Shown here: positions 25,712-34,615 of the stretch, in pieces | Numbering within the stretch: the stretch's first letter is position 1 | How the letters are laid out: every line of letters begins with the position of its first letter | Origin: Akkermansiaceae bacterium | GTDB lineage: Bacteria; Verrucomicrobiota; Verrucomicrobiia; Verrucomicrobiales; Akkermansiaceae | NCBI GenBank assembly: GCA_905182405.1 | Contig: CAJJBQ010000002.1 | Location: forward strand, 1,846,483 to 1,910,482 | Length of the DNA stretch: 64,000 nucleotides | Reading direction: 5' to 3' | Notes under the pieces: generated by a model | What the model was told of the DNA's origin: nothing | Seen by the model: the letters and a program-made list of their open reading frames with translations, nothing else | Databases searched by the model: none | Position numbers and translations under genes: made by a program

Positions 25712-26995
25712 TTACTTGGCGATGCAGTAGATCGCCTTATTGGAGCGCAGGTAGATTGCGTCCTTCGCGAGAGCCGGAGTGGCATTGAAGTCGGATTCGT
25801 CCCCCAGGGAGTTTACTCCGACCTGCTTCATCTCTTTATTGGCCTCGAAGATAAAAGTCCCGTCTCTCCGGCTCACTGCCACGAGCTTATCACCGATTCG
25901 CAGGAGCGAGGCATAGAAGCTGAACTTCTTCCGCTTCTTGATGCTCTCAATCGTCCGCTTCGTCAGCGTTTCACCGGTCTTCAAATCCATGACAATCACG
26001 GTCGCCTCATCATTGACCCAGTGGAGTAAGCCGTCTTGATACACCGAACTCGGGACGTAAGAGAAGGTCTTACTGCGCCAGAGAATTTTGTCCGTCACGT
26101 CACCTGATCCGCCTCCTTTGATCGCGATGGCGCCCTTGCGCGGATATCCCCCTGTCGTGAAGAGAACCTCCCCAGCACTAATGACACTGGGGGTAATGTT
26201 TCCTGGAATTTCGGACTTTGCCCACCAGAGTTTTTTACCCGTCTTGGGATCAAGGGCGAAGAGTTCGTCGGGAGCGGCAATCACCAGTTCGCTTCGCCCG
26301 TCCTTCGGCGCGTGAAGCGTCGGCGTGTTGTAAGTGAGCTCGAGCTGTTTCGACTCATAGCGCCACTTTTCTTGACCCGTCGTTTTTTCAAAGGCGATGA
26401 TCGCTTTGGATTCATCCGAGGCGTTCACGATGAGGAGATCTCGATAAAGGATGGGACTGGCCGCAGAGCCCCAGCGACGATTGCTCGAGGAATCTCCCAC
26501 ATCTTTACTCCAGACCTTTTCGCCCTCGAGCGTGAAGGCATGCACGCCCGATTTCCCGAAAAAGGCAAAGACGTGCTTTCCATCGGTCACCGGGGTGGGG
26601 CTGGCATAGCCATGCTCAGTGAGATAGCCGCGATAGTCATCGTCGGGATTCGCCAGCGGGATTTGCTTCTCCCAAAGAATTTTTCCACTCGCACGATCAA
26701 GGCATAGAATAGAACGGCCCAAATCCTCGGGTTCACCGATGTTTTTCTGATCGATGCCGTAGCCCGTGTAACAGGTGACAAAGAGCTTATTCTCCCAATA
26801 AATGGGGCTGGAGCTTCCGGGTCCGGGTAGGTCCGTCTTCCACTTCACATTTTCATTGGCTCCCCATTTCAGAGGGATCCTGGAGTCATCGATCGTGGCC
26901 ATTCCATTGGAACCCCGAAACTGGGGCCAAGTCTCAGCAGAAAGCATGGAATGAGCCAGAAGAAGGAGGGAGAGGCTAAAAAAAGTTCTTTTCAT
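25712..26995 (-). CDS. Exported PQQ-like beta-propeller protein
   Basis: A 427-residue secreted propeller with signal peptide KRTFFSLSLLLLAHSMLSA. It opens with the PVC-typical TWPQFRGSNGMATIDDSRIPLKW and contains repeated PQQ-propeller blades: VKWKTDLPGPGSSSPIYWENKLFVTCY, ILCLDRASGKILWEKQI, VHAFTLEGEKVWSKDVG, IIAFEKTTGQEKWRYES, LFALDPKTGKKLWWAK and IVMDLKTGETLTKR. Such proteins are abundant in Planctomycetota and Verrucomicrobiota and are often labelled outer membrane protein assembly factor BamB-like, but their role is not established; there is no evidence of a bound PQQ cofactor. It is the first gene of the four-gene minus-strand operon ending with mazG. Confidence 0.85.
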   Translation of the reverse strand: MKRTFFSLSLLLLAHSMLSAETWPQFRGSNGMATIDDSRIPLKWGANENVKWKTDLPGPGSSSPIYWENKLFVTCYTGYGIDQKNIGEPEDLGRSILCLDRASGKILWEKQIPLANPDDDYRGYLTEHGYASPTPVTDGKHVFAFFGKSGVHAFTLEGEKVWSKDVGDSSSNRRWGSAASPILYRDLLIVNASDESKAIIAFEKTTGQEKWRYESKQLELTYNTPTLHAPKDGRSELVIAAPDELFALDPKTGKKLWWAKSEIPGNITPSVISAGEVLFTTGGYPRKGAIAIKGGGSGDVTDKILWRSKTFSYVPSSVYQDGLLHWVNDEATVIVMDLKTGETLTKRTIESIKKRKKFSFYASLLRIGDKLVAVSRRDGTFIFEANKEMKQVGVNSLGDESDFNATPALAKDAIYLRSNKAIYCIAK

Positions 26996-27035
26996 GGTGG
27001 GAGCCTAGCCGTTTCAAAATCGAGCGCAACTCGGT

Positions 27036-27177
27036 TTAGTCGATCTTCGGAGGGAGGACCGGAGGCCGATCGGGGCACGGTAAGACGATTCTAACAGGCC
27101 GGGCACTGGACCTGCTGGCCCAAGTGATCCTGGGTGACATCAAGAGCGGTAGAACAATGAGGACAGAAAATTTGCAT
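27036..27177 (-). pseudogene. Broken small zinc-ribbon protein gene
   Basis: From the ATG at 27177 the minus strand encodes MQIFCPHCSTALDV...GQQVQCPAC, a classic CxxC...CxxC zinc ribbon like those heading many PVC proteins, but a TAG follows the last Cys after 28 codons. One frame over, the sequence continues RIVLPCPDRPPVLPPKID and stops at 27036, which looks like the natural Pro-rich continuation. A one-base shift therefore appears to have cut a protein of about 47 residues. A genuine 28-residue zinc-ribbon peptide is the alternative. Confidence 0.4.
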
Positions 27178-27466
27178 AAAAATGATAAGAAGTGGTTTAC
27201 CCTCCCGATCAGAAGACAAGCGTGATCCAATACTAACTTTCTGACGAAAGTAATCAGTTCTTTAGATTCTTCACATGATACTTGGCTCACTATTCCTCAT
27301 CTTAGTTCGCTCATTTAGGAACCCTTTTTATTGAAGATGACACGGCTGCTTTGACCTCGACTCAGACGTCCTCCACCCGGTTTTATCAGATCCGCTGGAC
27401 ATCAAAATAAATCGGCATCTTCTTCCAAGAAGGTGATGACATTGAAGGACGCTCTTTAATTGACCC

Positions 27467-27775
27467 CTAGGCGGGCTGCATGGCCTCTTCAATCAAGCGC
27501 TGAATTTCGGGGATGCTTTGGGCAATCCGGAACTCATCAACCTGTCAGTAGTTTCCCAAAAGCGTAATAAGTGGATCCCAAAACCCTCTCCCTTCTTCAT
27601 CGAGTCGGTTGAAAATGATCACCGGTTTCCCTTTCATGAGATCGTCTCCCTGTTCGAGAAAGATCAAGAGCGCAAGAAGCTCCTGCACCGTGCCCGCACC
27701 TCCAGGAAAGATGACAAAGGCATCCGAATTTTCGAACTCAAGATGAGATGGCCTTTTGACAATACACCAAATACT
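27467..27775 (-). pseudogene. Remnant of a LOG-family (lysine decarboxylase-like) protein
   Basis: The minus strand reads ...HLEFENSDAFVIFPGGAGTVQELLALLIFLEQ...GKPVIIFNRLDEEGRGFWDPLITLLGNY, then a TGA at 27545-27547, then in the same frame QVDEFRIAQSIPEIQRLIEEAM to a TAG at 27467. PGGxGTxxE is the nucleotide-binding signature of LOG/TIGR00730 phosphoribohydrolases. The N-terminal half is missing and there is an in-frame nonsense codon. No SECIS-like hairpin accompanies this TGA and it is not at a redox site, so recoding is not proposed. The rest of the 27178-27843 gap shows nothing else I can support. Confidence 0.65.
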
Positions 27776-27843
27776 TGTTGTCCCAAGAGTGTCCTTTCCA
27801 ATCGAATCGGACGCCGAAAGAAGATGTAGCGCGGCCGGCTTTC

Positions 27844-28500
27844 CTAATCCGCTATTTTCCCGTCCTTAATCGTGAGGACACGATCTCCGTGACAGGACAG
27901 ATCCATGTCGTGAGTGACCACCACCAGAGTGGCTTTGCGCTCGGCGACCACTTCAAGAAGGATCTTCATGATCTCGTCGCCATTTTTAGAATCGAGATTA
28001 CCAGTGGGTTCATCGGCGAAAATTATCGCAGGGTCGTTGACCAGAGCGCGGGCAATTGCGACCCGTTGTTGCTCGCCGCCGGAGAGCTCCGACGGGAGGT
28101 GGTTGATGCGATGAGCAAGACCGACACGCACGAGGACTGCTTTCGCTTTTTCGCGGTCACTTTTCCCACCGATGAGACCTGGAACGAGCACGTTTTCGAG
28201 CGTGGTCAGTTCCGGGAGAAGAAAGTAGCTTTGAAAAATGTAGCCGATCTTGTCGTTGCGCAAGCGAGCCTGCTGAGCGGAAGAGAGCTTGTAAAAGGAA
28301 GTGCCATTGATGCTCACGTCACCTTTGTTCGGCCTCTCCAACCCGGCAAGAGTATACATGAGAGTCGTCTTTCCGGCTCCGCTGGGGCCACAGAGGAAAA
28401 TTTTCTCCCCAGTCTTAATATCCAAATCAATCCCGCGAAGAACCGAGACCTCTTTTTTCGCAAGGTAATAGGAACGGTGAACATCAGTCGCCGTGATCAT
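27844..28500 (-). CDS. ABC transporter ATP-binding protein, LolD/MacB type
   Basis: A 218-residue stand-alone ATPase subunit. Motifs: Walker A GPSGAGKTT (38-46), Q-loop IFQSYFLLPELT, signature LSGGEQQRVAIARAL, Walker B AIIFADEPTGNLDS with the LolD/MacB/FtsE-typical PTGNLD, and H-loop VTHD. This subfamily drives lipoprotein release, macrolide/peptide export or other mechanotransmission-type transporters rather than import. The usual permease partner (FtsX-like) is not adjacent. Instead the gene overlaps the 3' end of gspF by 4 bp, placing it in the gspE-gspF operon, which suggests a role with the type II secretion/type IV pilus-like apparatus or simple co-expression. Confidence 0.9.
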   Translation of the reverse strand: MITATDVHRSYYLAKKEVSVLRGIDLDIKTGEKIFLCGPSGAGKTTLMYTLAGLERPNKGDVSINGTSFYKLSSAQQARLRNDKIGYIFQSYFLLPELTTLENVLVPGLIGGKSDREKAKAVLVRVGLAHRINHLPSELSGGEQQRVAIARALVNDPAIIFADEPTGNLDSKNGDEIMKILLEVVAERKATLVVVTHDMDLSCHGDRVLTIKDGKIAD

Positions 28501-29783
28501 TTTCCGCCCAAGTTCTGCATGGTTTGGAAGATCGCGGTCATCATGAGATAGGCCATGGAGCCAATCAAGAGGGCCATCACCAGCAGAATAGCGGGCATGA
28601 TGAGAGCCATGATGCGCTGAAGGGAATTGTCCAACTCCTTGTCGAATCGCACCGACGCCTTCCTAAGAGCTTGATCGATCTTACCGGTCTGTTCACCCAC
28701 CGATACCATATCAATGAGGAGAGCAGAAAAGATACCAGATTTATTCATCGACCGGGAGAGAGAGCGACCATCGCCCACCTGCTCAATCATGTCATCGAGG
28801 TGGCTCTGCAGAAAAAGATTCGGCGTCGCATCGCGTGTCAGTTCAAGCGAACGAAGAAGAGGGAGGCCATTTGCGGTAAGATTCGCCATGGTCTCAAGAA
28901 ATTGGACATAGAATCGGCTCATGAAAGCGCGCCCAACGAGCGGAATCTGGAGCTTTTGACGATCCCAGGTCGGCTGGTTGGCTTCGTTGTCTTTCCACGC
29001 TTTAAAGAGAATAAGCCCGGCAACGATGACGAGAATAATGACCACCCACCACTTTGAAATGAAACCGGTGAAGAGCATTAGGAACTTAGCTCCGGCCGGC
29101 AGCTTTCCACCGGGCGTCGACTCGATCAAAGCCGTAAGCTGCGGGATGAGCTGAGTCATAAAGACAAAAGCCACCGAGATGCCCGCCACCACCAAAAAGG
29201 CGGGATAGATGAGTGCGAGAATCACTTTCCCTTGGAGTGCCTGAATCGTTTTCAGGTAATGAGCCTGTCGATCAAGAATGGTATCGAGCGCTCCGGAGGC
29301 CTCCCCCGCTGCCGCAAGCGAGCAGTAAAGTGAACCGAAACTTGGACTGACCCGACGAAGCGCCGACGAAAAGCTATTTCCATCCCGCACGAGCGTCCGA
29401 ATCTTGGTAGAAACGACTTTTAAACTTCCGAGTTCCCCTCGGTTCTCCATCGCCCGCAGCGCAGGCTCAAGCTGGAGACCGGCGGCGAGCATGTCTGAAA
29501 GCTCCTCAGTGAAGAGCACCACCTCGGCACGCTTCAATTTGACCGGACCTTCGGGAATCGGCTCATCATTTTTTTCCTTTTTCGCAGCAGCTGCTGCTGG
29601 TGCCGAGTCTCCCTTCTTGGCTTTCGTCACAGGAGCAGCCCCCTTGGAATCTTGAGTCAACTTGACCGGCTGAAGGCCCTTGCGCCCTAATTGGCGAAGA
29701 GCTTCGCCGCGATCACCTGCGGTGAGTTCACCGGTAACGACTGATCCACCGCCATCGAGGGCTTTGTATGCAAAACTGGCCAC
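28497..29783 (-). CDS. gspF: Type II secretion / type IV pilus inner-membrane platform protein (GspF/PilC)
   Basis: A 428-residue polytopic membrane protein of the GspF family. The N-terminus FAYKALDGGGSVVTGELTAGDRGEALRQLGRKGLQP is the standard GspF opening. Two GspF domains follow: SDMLAAGLQLEPALRAM...VSPSFGSLYCSLAAAGEASGALDTIL, and ANGLPLLRSLELTRD...MVSVGEQTGKIDQALRKA, each linked to transmembrane segments (about 200-225, 245-268, 400-420). An Ala/Lys-rich insert (residues about 45-75) is unusual but looks like a linker. It is 13 bp downstream of gspE and overlaps the ATPase gene by 4 bp. It forms the platform that converts GspE ATPase activity into pseudopilus or pilus assembly. Confidence 0.93.
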   Translation of the reverse strand: MASFAYKALDGGGSVVTGELTAGDRGEALRQLGRKGLQPVKLTQDSKGAAPVTKAKKGDSAPAAAAAKKEKNDEPIPEGPVKLKRAEVVLFTEELSDMLAAGLQLEPALRAMENRGELGSLKVVSTKIRTLVRDGNSFSSALRRVSPSFGSLYCSLAAAGEASGALDTILDRQAHYLKTIQALQGKVILALIYPAFLVVAGISVAFVFMTQLIPQLTALIESTPGGKLPAGAKFLMLFTGFISKWWVVIILVIVAGLILFKAWKDNEANQPTWDRQKLQIPLVGRAFMSRFYVQFLETMANLTANGLPLLRSLELTRDATPNLFLQSHLDDMIEQVGDGRSLSRSMNKSGIFSALLIDMVSVGEQTGKIDQALRKASVRFDKELDNSLQRIMALIMPAILLVMALLIGSMAYLMMTAIFQTMQNLGGK

Positions 29784-29796
29784 AGCAAAAATAAAG

Positions 29797-31503
29797 TTAA
29801 ACGACGAGATCGGAAGCGGTTACCGAGATGACTTCCTGAATTGTCGTCTCGCCCTTGAAAACCTTGCGCCAACCATACTCCCGCATTGGGATATATCCAT
29901 CCCTGATCGCTTGCGCCCTCAATTCAGGAAGGGGGGCAGCCTTAGCAACAAGATCCTCCATCTTGGAACCCACGATAGCCACTTCGTAAATAGCAAGTCG
30001 CCCGGAGAAGCCGGTGTTACGGCAATGATCGCAGCCCTTGGGTTCATAAGCCTGACCTTCGAGTCCCGCCGGAATCTCAAGAAGTTCGCGTTGCTCTTGG
30101 CTGACTTCAACCGGCTGCTTGCAAGTTTCACAAAGCCTCCTCACGAGTCGCTGTGCTAAGAAGGCGCGCACGGAAGCGGCAACCAGAAAGGGTTCGACTC
30201 CCATATCAACCAAACGGCTAATTCCACCAAGGGCGTCGTTGGTGTGGAGGGTTGAGAACACAAGGTGACCGGTGAGCGAGGCCCGGATCGCGATTTCCGC
30301 AGTTTCCAAGTCACGAATCTCTCCGATCATGACAATGTTGGGGTCGGCACGAAGAATCGAGCGAAGGCCCGTAGCGAAGGTCAATCCAATCTCGCTCTTC
30401 ACCGCGATCTGCATCACGCCGGGAAGCTTGTTCTCCACCGGATCCTCAACAGTGACAATGCGAGTCTCCGGCTTGTTGAGAGCCGAGAGGAAGGAATAAA
30501 GTGAGGTCGATTTACCGGAACCCGTGGGTCCGGTGATCAAAATGATGCCGTTGGGCAGGTCGAGCATCCGCATGATGGGATCAAGAACGAAATCCTCCAT
30601 CCCGAGGCGGGCCACATCAAATTTCTCCTGGTTGAGAAGACGAAGACTGACGCTTTCCCCTTCTACCGTAGGAACGGTTGCAACACGCACGTCGATCGAT
30701 GCGCCTTCGAACTGGAGGTTGATCCGGCCATCCTGAGGAAGTCGGCGCTCCGCGATATCAAGGTGCGACATGATCTTCAGGCGGGCAATCACCGAGCTTT
30801 GCAAAGCTTTAATCTGATCGGGGACCGCAATGTCCACCAAACCGCCATCGATACGGTAACGAATCCGGAGATTGTCAGCGAGAGGTTCTACGTGAATATC
30901 AGTCGCACGCTGCTCGAGCGCTTCCCGAACAATCTGGTTCACAAATTTGACTACGGAGGCTTCTTCGTCCTCGACCTCGTCAATGACGCTGGCCTCGTCC
31001 TTCATCTCGAGGTTATCGAGATCAAGTTCACGACCTTCAAGAAGCTGCTCAAAAGTATCCGCGCCCACACCGTAAAGTTTACGGAGAGCATCATGGACCC
31101 GACGACGGGACGCCATGACCCATACGATGGGGAGGTCGATAAACTGAGCAGAGGATTGACGCGCAAGAAGATTCAGCGGGTCGTAGGTTGCCATGAGAAG
31201 TCGGGCATTTTCCCCTTCACCCTCGATGGCAATCGGAAGAACTCGATGTTTCAAGGCGACCTGTGGTCCACAGGCAGCTCGAAGTGGCAGTGGGCTTTCG
31301 AAATCAGGAATCTCAGGGAGCCAATCCATCCCCAATTCTCCCGCAAGATACCTCATGTACGGCTCTTCATCTACGAGAGCGGAATCCAGAACGTCATCCA
31401 GCGGCGAGGCCTGTCTGAGAGCCGCTTCGCTCACCAGCTCTTCCAGAGCCGATATATCGGTGCAGCCGGTCTCTCGGGCTGGTTTTATGAGTAGCTCTGT
31501 CAT
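29797..31503 (-). CDS. gspE: Type II secretion / type IV pilus assembly ATPase (GspE/PilB)
   Basis: A 568-residue cytoplasmic AAA-like secretion ATPase. The N-terminal part contains a GspE N1 domain (LGMDWLPEIP... to the GVGADT region). The catalytic part shows RATDIHVEP, Walker A GPTGSGKS (325-332), the Asp box TVEDPVE, Walker B IVMIGEIRDLETAEIA, the His box TGHLVFSTLHTNDA, and a tetracysteine zinc site C458-x2-C461/C491-x2-C494 as in GspE and PilB. It is the first gene of the gspE > gspF > ATPase operon. Secretins, pseudopilins and peptidase are not in the window, so type II secretion and type IV pilus use cannot be distinguished. Confidence 0.95.
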   Translation of the reverse strand: MTELLIKPARETGCTDISALEELVSEAALRQASPLDDVLDSALVDEEPYMRYLAGELGMDWLPEIPDFESPLPLRAACGPQVALKHRVLPIAIEGEGENARLLMATYDPLNLLARQSSAQFIDLPIVWVMASRRRVHDALRKLYGVGADTFEQLLEGRELDLDNLEMKDEASVIDEVEDEEASVVKFVNQIVREALEQRATDIHVEPLADNLRIRYRIDGGLVDIAVPDQIKALQSSVIARLKIMSHLDIAERRLPQDGRINLQFEGASIDVRVATVPTVEGESVSLRLLNQEKFDVARLGMEDFVLDPIMRMLDLPNGIILITGPTGSGKSTSLYSFLSALNKPETRIVTVEDPVENKLPGVMQIAVKSEIGLTFATGLRSILRADPNIVMIGEIRDLETAEIAIRASLTGHLVFSTLHTNDALGGISRLVDMGVEPFLVAASVRAFLAQRLVRRLCETCKQPVEVSQEQRELLEIPAGLEGQAYEPKGCDHCRNTGFSGRLAIYEVAIVGSKMEDLVAKAAPLPELRAQAIRDGYIPMREYGWRKVFKGETTIQEVISVTASDLVV

Positions 31504-31879
31504 GTGCGTGAAGTATTGATAAAACGCGCGCGGTGGGAAGTTCTGTCTGTGGAAATTCTCATGAATTGAAGTTCATCGTCTACGGGCCTCCAATCCAAGC
31601 TATCCAGAGCGTTCCAAACCCGGACGACATTTAAAAAATCACCACTAAAAATGGGAGAATCGAGTTGCGCTTCTTCGCTCCCAGAGATAATCTCCTTATG
31701 TCTGCCTCGTTCGCCGAAAATGGATGATTAGCCGACCCGATAATAAAACAAATGGGGGCGGCCCCGGAGAATCAATGTCATGCCTTCACTGGAAGACAGC
31801 GAATCAAAGGATGTCCCCAACTTATTGAGTCTCGGGAATGCGGCTCATACGCCATGGACGGCGGGGCGGATACTTCTAA
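31504..31879 (+). other. Intergenic region with a possible short transcript
   Basis: No gene can be supported on either strand of this gap upstream of gspE. On the plus strand a sigma70-like pair TTGCGC (31665-31670), 17-bp spacer, TAATCT (31688-31693) points toward the strong terminator at 31880-31910, so a transcript of about 210 nt is possible. A 66-codon plus-strand frame at 31752 runs through the terminator and is probably chance. The region must also contain the gspE promoter on the minus strand. Confidence 0.25.
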
Positions 31880-31910
31880 AACCTGCTCTTCTCCCGAGGA
31901 GCGGGTTTTT
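31880..31910. terminator. Rho-independent terminator (bidirectional)
   Basis: Perfect 12-bp inverted repeat including wobble pairs (AACCTGCTCTTC, loop TCCC, GAGGAGCGGGTT) with TTTTT after it on the plus strand and TTTTAG on the minus strand. It lies about 40 bp beyond the minus-strand stop at 31949, so its main job is probably ending the TPR-protein transcript; it could also end a plus-strand transcript. Confidence 0.75.
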
Positions 31911-31948
31911 CTGTCTCACGAAGCTTCCCTTCAGCGCTCTTTAGAGGC

Positions 31949-34549
31949 CTAGGGAGCGGGAAAAGGATCATTTTTGAAGCGCAAAAGCTGCTGCCTGATG
32001 GTGGGATCGGAAATGCGGCGCACAACCGCCTTCTCACTCCATTCAACCGCTTTATCCCGCTTTCCCATCGCAAATTGCACCTCGCCCATGGTGTCGAGAT
32101 AGGGCGCAGAATAAGGGGAACCCCTCAATGCATTCTCCATCATCTGTTCGGCTTCCAAGAGATTACGATTCGCTCGCGACGCCACCCAAGCGAAGGTATT
32201 CTTCACGTTATCGTCGTTCGGAAAGGCTGCGATCTCCTCGCGGAGTAGACTAAGGCTCTTCAGGCAGAGCCGATCGTGCAAGGCAACGAACCCTCGTTTC
32301 CGGAGCTCCGGGAAAAAATGGTCGGCCAGAGAGCCTCCGGTGGGGCTGAGCGCATAGGCGGCTTCCAGGATCTTCTTCCCCTTTTCTTCCTCGCCTTCAT
32401 CGAGCGCGGTAATTCCGCGTGTGAATTCGGCCTGATAGCGAGTATTCAGGGGTATCTTCACGTCGGTAATCACCGATCCCTCATAAAGCGCAGATGCGAG
32501 TTTCCAATGTCCGGCACTCACCGTGATCTCACCGAGAGAAGCGAGAAGAAGCGCGTCATTCACTCCTCTAGAATTAAAAAGCGCCCTTTCGCTCCTTAGA
32601 ACACACTCACGGAGGAGGCTACGACTTTCTTCGACCTCGTTGTAGTTGAGATGGTCCTGGGACAGTTGATAGAGAAAAGCCACTTGAGAACCACCAAGGA
32701 GGGTCGAGAGTCTTTTCAATTTCTCCGCTCCCTCCTGATCTCCCACTTTAGCTAAGGCGAGGCTCTTTTGAGCGAGCGTCTGGGCCAAATAATTATTGCT
32801 CTCATTGGCCGCCATCATCTGCTCATCGATTTCGAGCTTCCGATACTGCTCGGCAGCGATCTCCCAATCTCCCATCTGCGTAGCAAGCTGGGCGAACATG
32901 CCGGTCCGGGTCGCATTCACTTCCGGGACCTTTAACATGCGGTAAAGATCGTTCGCCGATCTTCCGTAGACACTTAGGGTATAGAAATGGCCAATCGAAT
33001 TGGGCTCCCCCTCCTTGAGTTCCCTCAATGCAACTTCTTCGAGGCGCTCGTTCCACGCCTCAAACTCGGCCTTGGGAATAGAAAGTTGACTGCGATAGGA
33101 ATTCATCAACAGGAGGAATTCTTTTGTCGTAATCTTCGGGTCCAGCTCTTTCGTTTTCTCAAGCAACCAGGAGAACTCTCCAATTTGATCAAACTCTGCT
33201 TTGACGATTTCCTCCAGAGATTGATCAGAACGATCGATCTCTGCCGCAAGTGCGATCATCGATCCATGGGGAGCGTAACTGTGGGCGAAATTCATGAGAT
33301 TGAGGATCACCCCATCATCCATTTTTGCCCCGCTCTTCCAGATGGCATCCATGCAGCGCGCCGTCTCCTCAACGTTCCCCCGGCCATCAAAAAACCAAAG
33401 CGCCTGAAGCAGAGTTTGCGCAGCTTGGTCCTGCTTTTCACCGGGCTTCAAATGAGAAACCTTCTCCTTGATCCACTCCTTCGTGAGTGTCGTCCCTTTC
33501 AAACCAAAAACAGCAGGAATGGCGACATGCTGATCAACGATCTTTAGATGACGAAGATGATCCCGCCAGTCCCCTTGGTTTGCGCTTTTTCCAGCAAGCG
33601 CAGGGAGTCCGGCTCGATACATGTTCACTCGCGCACGATCCGCCGTGCCTTCTTCATCTCCCAAGTCCTTCAAAGCCGCGATCAGGCGCTCTTCCTTTTT
33701 TACGTCGCCCTCAGCCCGGGCCAGAGCGAGCTCAAGATAAACCACGTCAGAAAGGGGAAGCCCATCTTGCTCAAGGTGAAGGCGGATGAGTGGAAGCGGA
33801 TCGCCTGACAAGATCGCGGCAGTCGCTACCGCATTCGCATCATCCAGCCGGGTAGCTTCTTTGAGGAGGAGTGGCACATCGCCCTTCACGCGAAGGTAAG
33901 CCAGATAGCGGGTTTGCTGTTCCGGATCGATACTCTTCTCCAGCTTCTTAATCGTTTCTTCTAGCCTTCCCTCGACCTGGAGAAAAACGCCGTAACGAAT
34001 CAGACTCTCAAAATCATTTCCCAGCTTTAGAATTTTCTCTGCCTGATCCATCTCTCCCGCCATCAAATGCTTACGGATTAACTGGGGAATGACCCTCCCA
34101 ATGCGCACATCGATCTCACTCCAAATTTCTTCGTTCTTCTCGAAAGCCCTCAGACGCACAAGAATCTCAAACTGCTTTTCTTCATAGAGCTCCCCGATCA
34201 GCTTCAGCTTCGCCCGGTCCGTGCTAGCGTGATAGCTCTCGATCTTTTGGGCGATCTCCTCAGGGGTATCGTGAAGAATTCCCAAACGGATCTTCTTTCG
34301 CAAGCGGGCCGCTCGCGCCGCCATTTCCGGGTCGTCCGAGTTTTCCAACTCTGCCAGCAGATCAAGAGCTTTATCACCCAAAACCCAAAGCGCCTTGGTG
34401 GCCTCAACCCGGGTTTTGAAGTCATCCGAGATCAGGCCTTCCCTGAGTTTCTCGATCACAGGTATCTCTGCGGCCGGCTCCTGAGACAGTGATGCGGTTA
34501 ACGAGAAGGCGAAAAGCGCCAGAGGGGCAAGTGGTGAAAGCCATTTCAT
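31949..34549 (-). CDS. Exported TPR/helical-repeat protein
   Basis: An 866-residue protein with a signal peptide (KWLSPLAPLALFAFSLTASLS) and otherwise almost entirely helical-repeat sequence. An early HEAT-like pair (TRVEATKALWVLGDKALDLLAEL) gives way to TPR-like units such as MAGEMDQAEKILKLGNDFE, VEGRLEETIKKLEKSIDPEQ, GDWEIAAEQYRKLEID and, near the end, REEIAAFPNDDNVKNTFAWVASRANRNLLEAEQMMENALRGSPYSAPYLDTMGEVQFAMGKRDKAVEWSEKAV, the last being clear tetratricopeptide repeats. Probably a periplasmic scaffold; no enzymatic motif is visible. It is the last gene of the minus-strand run starting with the GNAT gene, 66 bp after mnmE, and is followed by the terminator at 31880-31910. Confidence 0.75.
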   Translation of the reverse strand: MKWLSPLAPLALFAFSLTASLSQEPAAEIPVIEKLREGLISDDFKTRVEATKALWVLGDKALDLLAELENSDDPEMAARAARLRKKIRLGILHDTPEEIAQKIESYHASTDRAKLKLIGELYEEKQFEILVRLRAFEKNEEIWSEIDVRIGRVIPQLIRKHLMAGEMDQAEKILKLGNDFESLIRYGVFLQVEGRLEETIKKLEKSIDPEQQTRYLAYLRVKGDVPLLLKEATRLDDANAVATAAILSGDPLPLIRLHLEQDGLPLSDVVYLELALARAEGDVKKEERLIAALKDLGDEEGTADRARVNMYRAGLPALAGKSANQGDWRDHLRHLKIVDQHVAIPAVFGLKGTTLTKEWIKEKVSHLKPGEKQDQAAQTLLQALWFFDGRGNVEETARCMDAIWKSGAKMDDGVILNLMNFAHSYAPHGSMIALAAEIDRSDQSLEEIVKAEFDQIGEFSWLLEKTKELDPKITTKEFLLLMNSYRSQLSIPKAEFEAWNERLEEVALRELKEGEPNSIGHFYTLSVYGRSANDLYRMLKVPEVNATRTGMFAQLATQMGDWEIAAEQYRKLEIDEQMMAANESNNYLAQTLAQKSLALAKVGDQEGAEKLKRLSTLLGGSQVAFLYQLSQDHLNYNEVEESRSLLRECVLRSERALFNSRGVNDALLLASLGEITVSAGHWKLASALYEGSVITDVKIPLNTRYQAEFTRGITALDEGEEEKGKKILEAAYALSPTGGSLADHFFPELRKRGFVALHDRLCLKSLSLLREEIAAFPNDDNVKNTFAWVASRANRNLLEAEQMMENALRGSPYSAPYLDTMGEVQFAMGKRDKAVEWSEKAVVRRISDPTIRQQLLRFKNDPFPAP

Positions 34550-34615
34550 GCAGACTTAAACTTCTCTCATTTTCCGGAGGGATCAAGACCAGCTTTTGGA
34601 CCCTCTCATTCTCAT

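Noticed and set aside
27545..27547. Selenocysteine at the TGA in the LOG remnant
   Set aside because: Gene lacks its N-terminal half, site is not redox or metal related, and no SECIS-like hairpin follows.
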